64,000 nt of DNA from JBLXBZ01 sp048265185. GTDB lineage: Bacteria > Pseudomonadota > Alphaproteobacteria > Rhizobiales > Stappiaceae. Shown piece by piece: positions 1 to 7,150 of the stretch. The notes beneath the pieces are model-generated. The model was given only the letters and a program-made list of their open reading frames with translations, was not told the origin of the DNA and did no database searches. The translations under genes and the position numbers were made by a program. Positions within the stretch are counted from its first letter, which is position 1. Every line of letters starts with the position of its first letter. The stretch covers positions 124,001 to 188,000 of the forward strand of contig JBLXBZ010000004.1 of assembly GCA_048265185.1 (NCBI GenBank). Reading direction: 5' to 3'.

Positions 1-1807
1 AAAACTTTGGCATTTTTTCAGGGTGACTAAACCGGTTCCAACGCGCCGTGCGGTCCACGTCGGAATAAAATTGCGGCACCACGTAATGATTCCACAACAA
101 CACCCGATCAAGCGCCCGCGTCGCCGCCACCAGCTCCTCCCGGTCCTTGGCGTAGATGATACGCTCGATCAACTGGTCCACGGCCGGATTTTTGATTCCC
201 ATATAATTCTGGGACTGTTCAAGATCAGCGGCTTCAGTCCCCCAATAATTGCGCTGCTCATTTCCCGGAGAAAGCGACTGCCCCCACGCAAGCGTCGCCA
301 TGTCGAAATCATGGCTGCGAATTCTTGCGATATATTGCGGCAGGTCGACAATTCGCGGCGTCGCCTTAACGCCGATAGTCTCCAGGCTCTTGATATAGGG
401 CAATAACCCCCGCTCCGCCGACTTGTCGTAATAGAGAAATTCTATGCTGAATTGTTCGCCGGTTTCCGCATCCACCATCTTGCGGCCATCCAGCTTATAT
501 CCCGCCTCCTGAAACAGCTGCACGGCGCGGCGCAGGTTTTTGCGCACATTTTGCGGATTGCCGCCAACCGGGTTCTCAAAAGGCGTTGTGAAAACCTCTT
601 CGGGAACAGAACCGCGCACGCTCTCCAGAATTTCCAGCTCCCGCCCTTCGGGCAGGCCGCTCGCCGCCAGCTCCGTTCCGGCGAAATAAGAACCGATACG
701 TTTCAACAATCCTGCGGAAACGATCTCATTGCCCGTTTCAAAGTCATAAGCAAAGTTCAAGGCGCGGCGGACACGCGGATCCTGAAACTTTTTTCGTCTG
801 AGATTTGGCGCATAAGCCTGCATCACGCCTCTGGCGTGATCAGGAAACTCCTCCAGAATAACTTTACCCTCACGAACCGCAGGAAAGTTATACCGCTTCG
901 CCCAGGTGCTCGCGCTCGGCTCCGCGCGGAAATCATATTGATCTCCTTTAAACGCCTCCAACTCGATCGCATGATCCATGAAGGATATATAACGAATGGT
1001 GTTAAAGTTATTTTTCCCCACGTTCACCGGCAGCTCCGCCCCCCAATAGTCGGGCGCGCGTTCATAGGTGATCTGGCGATTGGCTTGAAAATCGCCAATT
1101 TTGTAAGGTCCGGACCCAAGCGGCGGCTCTAAGGTTCCGCGTGCAATGTCGCGCTGGCGTCCTTTCGCGTCGACGCCCTCCCACCAATGCTGAGGCAGCA
1201 CCATCAGCTGGCCCATGATGTGCGGCATTTCCCGGTTTCCCGGCGCGTCGAAAGTAAAGCGCACCACGTCTTCGCTCATGATCTCGGCTTTTTCAACGCT
1301 CTGGAAATAGAACCTCTGCCTCGGGCTGATTTCTATGGCTTTTTCAAAGGACCAGATAATGTCCTGCGCCGTGATCGCCTTCCCGTCATGCCAGCGCGCC
1401 TTGGGATTAATCCTGAACTCCACCCATGAAAAGTCGTCCGGCGCGCGCGTCTCGCTCGCAATCAATCCATAAGTTGCGCTGGTGTCCAATTCGTCGAGCG
1501 AACTGGTCGTCAATGTCTCAAAAATCAAGCTCAGCCCTGGCGCGACATTGCCTTTTGGCAAGATGGGGTTAAACGTGTCGAAGCCGCCATTGGTGGACAG
1601 GCGCACGGTTCCCGCCTTGGGCGCCTGCGGGTTTACATAATCGAAATGTTTAAAATCCCGACCGTAACGCGGCTCCCCGCTCAAAGTGGACGCATGGGTC
1701 CATACTGGTTCTGAAGCTATGGCCGGGCTGTAAAGCGCCCCCGACGAAAGCGTCAACACGACGGCCATCACGGCCCCCGCGCGGATCCTTGCTCCAAATC
1801 CAGACAT
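1..1807 (-). CDS. Peptide ABC transporter substrate-binding protein, YejA-like (SBP family 5), partial
   Basis: The frame is open from the ATG at 1807 to the window edge, so about 602 residues are visible and the C-terminus is missing. It starts with a signal peptide (basic start, hydrophobic stretch, AxA-like site near residues 28-31). Next come features of periplasmic SBP_bac_5 proteins: DFKHFDYVNP and a GGFDTFNP segment near residues 50-75, the PLGSGPYKIGDF segment mid-protein, and RALDRVLLWNHYVVPQF near the visible end. This is the YejA type, which binds oligopeptides or microcin C-like peptides for the YejBEF permease. The permease genes would lie beyond the left edge. A GGAG sits about 11 bases before the ATG. 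Family assignment is firm; substrate is inferred. Confidence 0.88.
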   Translation of the reverse strand, partial: MSGFGARIRAGAVMAVVLTLSSGALYSPAIASEPVWTHASTLSGEPRYGRDFKHFDYVNPQAPKAGTVRLSTNGGFDTFNPILPKGNVAPGLSLIFETLTTSSLDELDTSATYGLIASETRAPDDFSWVEFRINPKARWHDGKAITAQDIIWSFEKAIEISPRQRFYFQSVEKAEIMSEDVVRFTFDAPGNREMPHIMGQLMVLPQHWWEGVDAKGRQRDIARGTLEPPLGSGPYKIGDFQANRQITYERAPDYWGAELPVNVGKNNFNTIRYISFMDHAIELEAFKGDQYDFRAEPSASTWAKRYNFPAVREGKVILEEFPDHARGVMQAYAPNLRRKKFQDPRVRRALNFAYDFETGNEIVSAGLLKRIGSYFAGTELAASGLPEGRELEILESVRGSVPEEVFTTPFENPVGGNPQNVRKNLRRAVQLFQEAGYKLDGRKMVDAETGEQFSIEFLYYDKSAERGLLPYIKSLETIGVKATPRIVDLPQYIARIRSHDFDMATLAWGQSLSPGNEQRNYWGTEAADLEQSQNYMGIKNPAVDQLIERIIYAKDREELVAATRALDRVLLWNHYVVPQFYSDVDRTARWNRFSHPEKMPKF

Positions 1808-1965
1808 AAGCAAAAGAGCTCCTATATACGCACAACCATTGATCACCTTGCTAACGCAAAGATCAAAAAAAATTATAAGCGTATAATAGGAATTTTTATC
1901 GCCAGAAAAAGCGAACAATTTCAATATGACGAAATATTAATGTCGGCGCGTATTTGGCAATCCGC

Positions 1966-3348
1966 TCAAGACGTTTTTTCGCGGTACATTCTCTTGTCGG
2001 CCAAGACGAGAATTTCATCAATCGACGAAGCGTCTTCCGGATAGGACGCCCAGCCGATGCTAGCTTTGATCCTGACGGTTTTATCCGCCACATGAAACGG
2101 CTCACTAACCCGCCGGCGCAAACGCTCCGCCATATTCGCCGCCACGGAGCGTTGCAGCAAACCGGGCGTCACCACCACGAATTCATCGCCGCCAAGTCGG
2201 GCGACCGTATCGGAGGGGCGAGTTTCGTCAAGCAGACGACGGCTTATTTCCTGCAACAACAAATCGCCAACCGCATGACCATAGGTATCATTGACCGGCT
2301 TAAAACCGTTCAAATCGACGAAGAATAATTGAAATCCAAGCCCTCCCCTGTCGGAAAGCGAGGCGATTTGCTCCATACGAATATGCAACAGTCTCCGATT
2401 AGCGAGTCCAGTCAGGGAATCTTGCAAGGACATGGCCCGCGACCGCTGCTGCATCATGACCAGCAAGCCGGTCAGTAGCGCCAAAATAAAGCTTAGTCCC
2501 GTCCCCACAGATGACGCGACCCAAAATTCGATCTTATTGCTGGACCAGCCGTTCTCCGGATATACGGCCAATTGCCATTCACCCAATGGAAGCTTCAAAA
2601 TCTGAAAAATTGCATCCTTTTCGAAAAGCTCCGGATCCCCAAGGATCACATCTCCTTCCGCCCCTTTGCCGTCCACGCCGCGTACAGCAAATAAATCGTC
2701 CCCAACTTGCTCTCGCAGCCCGGCGCCGGCGAAAAGGCTTTCACTATCCACCACAAGTGAAATCAACCCCCAATAATAACGCTCAGACTGAGGATCATCT
2801 ATATTTTCAGAAAGAAACACAGGCGCGCGCACAATCAGCGCTCTGCCACCTTGCACAAGGTTAACCGGCCCAGCCACATAGGGCTTGCGAAGGAGCATCG
2901 CTTTTTCGATCGCCGGCCATTGCTCCTTGATGGTCTTATAGTCCAGACCAATAACGTTTTCGTTGCCCTCAAGCGGATAAATAAAACGGATGACGTCGTC
3001 AGGAGCCATGGCGACGATGCGGATATTCCGGCTGATTGACATGGTTTCAACGGCGAATCGATGAAACTCCTCCGCGCCGGCGTCAGCCTGAGTCGCCACA
3101 TAGCTGACAAAGCCCTGAGCCAGATAAAGCGTCGCCGCAATCTCCCCTTCAAGGCGTCCGCGAATCTCCGACAAATGGGCGGCGGTGGTTCTTCGATGTT
3201 GTTCGCGAGCGACGTCGCCAAGAAGGCCAACAATAAATTGCGTGAGAAAAAGCCCAGAAATCAGAACGAGAACCGCAGCGGAAAAGGCGAACCCAACTCC
3301 GCGAGGACGGCTTCCCTTTTTGTCAAAAAACTGGGTCAGTTTATTCAT
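1966..3348 (-). CDS. Membrane diguanylate cyclase with CHASE-like sensor and GGDEF domain
   Basis: 460 residues. A membrane segment at about residues 18-40 and another at about 270-292 enclose a periplasmic region resembling a CHASE sensor domain. The cytoplasmic part is a GGDEF domain. The signature GGDEF at residues 386-390 is intact, preceded by the inhibitory-site motif RPSD (377-380) at the usual five-residue spacing, and DSLTGLANRR opens the domain. It should therefore make cyclic di-GMP from two GTP, with product inhibition, in response to an unknown extracytoplasmic signal. It lies downstream of the cytochrome c gene, but two large hairpins separate them, so a separate promoter is likely. 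Confidence 0.9.
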   Translation of the reverse strand: MNKLTQFFDKKGSRPRGVGFAFSAAVLVLISGLFLTQFIVGLLGDVAREQHRRTTAAHLSEIRGRLEGEIAATLYLAQGFVSYVATQADAGAEEFHRFAVETMSISRNIRIVAMAPDDVIRFIYPLEGNENVIGLDYKTIKEQWPAIEKAMLLRKPYVAGPVNLVQGGRALIVRAPVFLSENIDDPQSERYYWGLISLVVDSESLFAGAGLREQVGDDLFAVRGVDGKGAEGDVILGDPELFEKDAIFQILKLPLGEWQLAVYPENGWSSNKIEFWVASSVGTGLSFILALLTGLLVMMQQRSRAMSLQDSLTGLANRRLLHIRMEQIASLSDRGGLGFQLFFVDLNGFKPVNDTYGHAVGDLLLQEISRRLLDETRPSDTVARLGGDEFVVVTPGLLQRSVAANMAERLRRRVSEPFHVADKTVRIKASIGWASYPEDASSIDEILVLADKRMYREKTS

Positions 3349-3494
3349 CTCAAATACGCTCTTTCATCGTCATTCTCGCCAAGCGACTCGAGCGCTTTTT
3401 CGAACAAGCATAACCGCGCATATCTGAGGATCAATTCGCAGTCCCTGTAAATGCATAATTCATTTTAACAGGGAAATCTTACCTCTTCCTGACA

Positions 3495-3522
3495 ATTGAA
3501 GCCGGAAAATTCCGGCTTCAAT
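3495..3522. terminator. Perfect 28-base palindrome, possible terminator or mRNA end
   Basis: Arms ATTGAAGCCGGAA (3495-3507) and TTCCGGCTTCAAT (3510-3522) are exact reverse complements with two bases between them. It lies 70 bases downstream of the cytochrome c gene and upstream of the diguanylate cyclase start, both read on the minus strand. No long T tract follows on either strand, so it may be a processing or stability hairpin rather than a true intrinsic terminator. Confidence 0.5.
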
Positions 3523-3553
3523 CAAACTCATCCATAAAAATCACGCCATGGCG

Positions 3554-3589
3554 CTTATATAAAGCCGCGAATCGCCGGCCTTATATAAG
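3554..3589 (-). terminator. Long stem-loop right after the cytochrome c stop codon
   Basis: Arms CTTATATAAAGCCG (3554-3567) and CGGCCTTATATAAG (3576-3589) pair over 14 positions with a single A/C mismatch around an 8-base loop. The hairpin begins three bases beyond the cytochrome c stop codon. There is no T run, so it could protect the 3' end of the mRNA or act as a weak terminator. Confidence 0.5.
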
Positions 3590-3592
3590 CCG

Positions 3593-4204
3593 CTATTGAG
3601 AAGCCGCAGCGTCTTCGGCTGGCTGATCGTCCGCCGGCGCCGCGCCATCCTCGACAACGGGAAGCGGCTCGGGGCTATCGGAGAGCGATCTTAGATACGC
3701 GATGATTTCAGCGCGGTCATCCGGCTTTTTCAGACCTGCGAACCCCATGGTCGTGCCCGAAATGAATTTACGTGGGTTGGTCAGGAAGTGATCCAGCTCC
3801 TCGTAAGTCCACGCCGCGTTCTGCGCGCCGAACTCCGTCATAGCGCTCGAATAGGAAAAGCCCTCATGACTTCCCGGTTTACGACCGACGACGCCCCAAA
3901 GACCTGGACCAACCTTATTGGTGTTGGCTTTGGAGAAATCATGACAAGCCGCGCATTTTTTCGCCACTTTCTCGCCGTCCTCAACTGTCGCTGAGGTCAA
4001 ACGTACGGCGATCGGAATAATTTCCGGCGCATTACTTTCCGCAGCCTCGTCGCCGGCGGCGGGATCCGCCACGGCGATTTCATAACCCGGCTTCTCCGGA
4101 CGGTGAGGGTCAAAAATAACATCGGACACAATGCCGAGCCCCATCGCTGTGAGAAGGGCGAGCAAAACCGCTCCGGCGATTTTATTCAGCTCGAAGGAAT
4201 CCAT
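3593..4204 (-). CDS. Membrane-anchored cytochrome c, CycM-like
   Basis: 203 residues from the ATG at 4204, where the N-terminus MDSFELNKIAGAVL matches CycM-type proteins; an upstream in-frame ATG at 4237 is less likely. An uncleaved N-terminal membrane anchor (about residues 8-28) is followed by an acidic linker and a class I cytochrome c domain with heme motif CAACH. The distal methionine is probably in the GTTMGFAGL segment. The C-terminal tail is rich in Ala, Asp and Glu. CycM proteins shuttle electrons from the bc1 complex to aa3-type cytochrome oxidase at the periplasmic face. The gene is divergent from kdsB, an arrangement I believe is common in Rhizobiales. Confidence 0.88.
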   Translation of the reverse strand: MDSFELNKIAGAVLLALLTAMGLGIVSDVIFDPHRPEKPGYEIAVADPAAGDEAAESNAPEIIPIAVRLTSATVEDGEKVAKKCAACHDFSKANTNKVGPGLWGVVGRKPGSHEGFSYSSAMTEFGAQNAAWTYEELDHFLTNPRKFISGTTMGFAGLKKPDDRAEIIAYLRSLSDSPEPLPVVEDGAAPADDQPAEDAAASQ

Positions 4205-4407
4205 CCTGCCTGGCTCCACTACAAACGCGCCCGGCACGCGTCACAAACTGCCGCATGCCGCAAAGCGCTTCCTCATAAAAGTCGCCGGACACTACAAATT
4301 TTTTGACGTTGCTGTCCATAGGTATAAAAGGTCGAAACGCGAGACATTTGCGCCAGAACCGCATAAAAACGGTTTTGAACGCTGATTTTTCTGATTGGAG
4401 CCCTCTT

Positions 4408-5157
4408 TTGACCAATGCTTTTGTCGTTATTCCGGCGCGGATGGCCTCTACGCGCTTACCCGATAAAACCCTGGCCGACATCGCGGGGCGGCCAATGATT
4501 CTCCATGTGTTGGATCAAGCGCACGCGGCGAACATCGGCCCGGTCGCAGTCGCTTGCGATGATGAGCGGGTGCGCGCCGTTGTTGAAGCTGCGGGGGGAC
4601 GAGCGGTGATGACAAGCCCTGATCATGAGTCAGGTTCAGACCGTCTTTATGAGGCGATACAAACTCTTGACCCAGACGGTCGCTTTGACGTTTTGCTTAA
4701 TCTTCAAGGCGACGTGCCGTTGATTGATCCGGACGCCGTACGCTCCGCTTTCGCGCCATTACGCGACAAAAACGTCGATATTGGCACGATAATGACCGAA
4801 ATTCGCACTCAGGCGGCCCGCCAAGACCCTAGCTACGTCAAGGCGGTAGTGACGCCGATTGAAGGAAGAAGACACCGGGCGCTTTATTTCACCCGCGCCT
4901 GCGCCCCTACTGGCGAGGGCCCTCTTTATCAGCATATTGGCGTTTACGCCTACCGGCGCGACGCCATCGCGCGCTTTGTTTCCCTTCCCCCGTCGCCCTT
5001 GGAGAAACGCGAGAAGCTTGAACAATTACGCGCGCTGGAAGCTGGAATGCGCATCGACGTGTCATTGATCGACAGCGCCCCGATGGATGTGAACACGCCG
5101 TCGGATCTGGCGGCGGTGCGCGCCGCGATCGCCAATAAACCCGTTCACTCCTCCTGA
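4408..5157 (+). CDS. kdsB: 3-deoxy-manno-octulosonate cytidylyltransferase (CMP-KDO synthetase)
   Basis: 249 residues. It activates KDO with CTP for lipid A-core assembly in the cytoplasm. The N-terminal nucleotide-binding motif VIPARMASTRLPDKTLADI, NLQGDVPLIDP and the PLYQHIGVYAYRRDA segment are typical of KdsB. I place the start at the TTG at 4408, because GGAG lies 7 bases upstream and the product then has the usual KdsB length. An in-frame ATG at 4303 would add 35 residues with no family similarity. pheA follows after 37 bases, so the two are probably co-transcribed. Confidence 0.93.
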   Translation: MTNAFVVIPARMASTRLPDKTLADIAGRPMILHVLDQAHAANIGPVAVACDDERVRAVVEAAGGRAVMTSPDHESGSDRLYEAIQTLDPDGRFDVLLNLQGDVPLIDPDAVRSAFAPLRDKNVDIGTIMTEIRTQAARQDPSYVKAVVTPIEGRRHRALYFTRACAPTGEGPLYQHIGVYAYRRDAIARFVSLPPSPLEKREKLEQLRALEAGMRIDVSLIDSAPMDVNTPSDLAAVRAAIANKPVHSS

Positions 5158-5194
5158 TGACCACCGCCCCTGCGACAAAAAGACCTATGCTCAT

Positions 5195-6085
5195 ATGACC
5201 AACATCAAGAAAATTGTTTTCCAAGGTGAAATCGGCGCGAACTCGCATATGGCGTGCGCCGACGCCTATCCTGACTATGAAGCCGTTCCCTGCGCCACCT
5301 TTGAAGATTGCTTCACAGCGCTGGAGAGCGGGGAGGCGGATCTGGGCATGATTCCAGTGGAAAACTCGGTGGCGGGCCGGGTCGCGGACATCCATTACCT
5401 TCTGCCGCGCTCGAATTTACGAATAATCGGCGAATATTTCATGCCCATCCGCTTTCAGCTCATGGCGCCCAAAGGGGCGACGCTGGAAGGCCTCAAGACT
5501 GTTAAAAGCCATGTCATGGCGCTTGGGCAATGCCGGAAAATTGTACGGGAGCTGGGTCTGACGACCATCACCGGCGCCGACACGGCGGGATCCGCGCGTC
5601 AGGTCGCCGAACAAACAGACGTCAGCGCGGCGGCCTTCGCGCCGGAAATGGCGGCCGACGTCTATGGTCTGGATATCTTGCGCCGCGACGTGGAGGATGA
5701 AGCCCATAACACCACCCGGTTTCTGATTCTCTCCCGCGATCCGATTCGCGCGGTAAATGACGGTCAGAATGTGATCACCACCCTGATATTCCGGGTGCGT
5801 AACGTTCCCGCCGCCCTCTATAAGGGGTTGGGCGGTTTCGCCACCAACGGCGTCAATATGACCAAACTGGAATCTTATCAGCTGGAAGGTCAGTTCTTCG
5901 CTTCCATGTTCTATGCCGACATTGAAGGCCATCCCGATGATCGCTCGGTGCAACTGGCGTTAGAAGAACTCGCGTTTTATTCCGCCGAACTAACCATCAT
6001 GGGCGTTTATCCGGCCAGCCCGTTCCGCGAGAAAATCCGCGAGCCGGAAGCGAACCGGGCGTTGAGGCCAACCCCGAACAAATAA
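5195..6085 (+). CDS. pheA: Prephenate dehydratase
   Basis: 296 residues, the monofunctional form. It converts prephenate to phenylpyruvate in phenylalanine synthesis. The periplasmic-binding-protein-like catalytic domain holds the NTTRFLILSR segment (the catalytic TRF motif). A C-terminal ACT domain (about residues 195-280) carries NGVNMTKLESYQL, the equivalent of the ESRP phenylalanine-binding motif, so feedback inhibition by phenylalanine is expected. No chorismate mutase domain is present. The pair kdsB-pheA is frequent in Rhizobiales. Confidence 0.95.
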   Translation: MTNIKKIVFQGEIGANSHMACADAYPDYEAVPCATFEDCFTALESGEADLGMIPVENSVAGRVADIHYLLPRSNLRIIGEYFMPIRFQLMAPKGATLEGLKTVKSHVMALGQCRKIVRELGLTTITGADTAGSARQVAEQTDVSAAAFAPEMAADVYGLDILRRDVEDEAHNTTRFLILSRDPIRAVNDGQNVITTLIFRVRNVPAALYKGLGGFATNGVNMTKLESYQLEGQFFASMFYADIEGHPDDRSVQLALEELAFYSAELTIMGVYPASPFREKIREPEANRALRPTPNK

Positions 6086-6127
6086 CGACCTCGTTTTCAG
6101 TGCAATCCACCTAAGAAAGACAACCTA

Positions 6128-7129
6128 ATGACCGATATTCGCTTTGACGTTCTGTGCATCGGCAACGCCATTTGCGACGTGTTCTCCCATGTCGAGAGTG
6201 ATTTCCTCGTACAAGAGGATCTCATCAAAGGCGCTATGCGCTTGGTTGACGCCGATGAAGCGGTGCGCCTTTACGAGCGAATGGGGCAGACCAGCCGAAT
6301 TTCCGGCGGCAGCGCCGGCAACACGGCCGTGGGCGTGGCCTCTCTTGGCGGCGCGCCAGCCTATATCGGCAAAGTCGCAGAAGACGAGCTTGGCCACGCC
6401 TACCGTCACGACATGCGCGGCGCCAACGTTCATTTCGAGACCAGCGCCTTATCCGGCGGAGCTCCCACCGCGCGCTCCATGATCCTGATCACTCCGGACG
6501 GCGAGCGCACCATGAACACCTATCTTGGCGCCTGCGTCGAACTCACTTCAGCCGATATCGATCCAGAAGTGGTGCGCGCATCCGCCGTGACGTATATGGA
6601 AGGCTATCTTTGGGACCCGCAAGCGGCGAAAAACGCATTTCTTCACGCTGCCGAAATCGCCCATGCGGCGGACCGCCAAGTCAGCCTCACCCTGTCGGAT
6701 TCATTTTGCGTTGACCGCTATAGAGCCGAATTCCTCAGCCTCATGCGTGAAGGCGTCGTCGACATTCTCTTCGCCAATGAACATGAACTGAAAGCGCTCT
6801 ATGAGACAAGCGACATCGACAGCGCCGTTCTGGCCGTACGCGAAGATTGCCCAATCACGGCGCTGACCCTAGGCAGCGAAGGCGCCATGGCGATCACCCG
6901 CGAAAAAACCGTCAAGGTTCCAGCTCAACCGGTTGATTCGGTGGTTGATTTGACGGGCGCGGGCGATCTCTTCGCCTCCGGCTTTCTTTACGGCCTCGCC
7001 CGCGGGTTTGATCTTCGCGCCTGCGCCGATATTGGCTGCCTGTGCGCGGGAGAAGTTATTTCACACGTTGGCGCGCGCCCGGAAAAAACATTGAAACACC
7101 TCGTGGAGCAAGCCGGTTTCGCCGCTTAA
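6128..7129 (+). CDS. PfkB-family carbohydrate/nucleoside kinase (adenosine kinase-like)
   Basis: 333 residues of the ribokinase/PfkB fold. The N-terminal FDVLCIGNAICDVFS segment, the SGGSAGNTAVGVASLGG glycine-rich stretch and the C-terminal DLTGAGDLFASGFLYG motif with catalytic Asp are all visible. Alphaproteobacterial proteins of this type beside pheA are usually annotated as adenosine kinase; a role in adenosine salvage is likely but the substrate cannot be fixed from sequence. It starts 42 bases after pheA. It converges with the YhaN-like gene, with only 21 bases between the two stop codons and no clear terminator. Confidence 0.85.
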   Translation: MTDIRFDVLCIGNAICDVFSHVESDFLVQEDLIKGAMRLVDADEAVRLYERMGQTSRISGGSAGNTAVGVASLGGAPAYIGKVAEDELGHAYRHDMRGANVHFETSALSGGAPTARSMILITPDGERTMNTYLGACVELTSADIDPEVVRASAVTYMEGYLWDPQAAKNAFLHAAEIAHAADRQVSLTLSDSFCVDRYRAEFLSLMREGVVDILFANEHELKALYETSDIDSAVLAVREDCPITALTLGSEGAMAITREKTVKVPAQPVDSVVDLTGAGDLFASGFLYGLARGFDLRACADIGCLCAGEVISHVGARPEKTLKHLVEQAGFAA

Positions 7130-7150
7130 CCCTATGCTGCGGGCCCGCTC

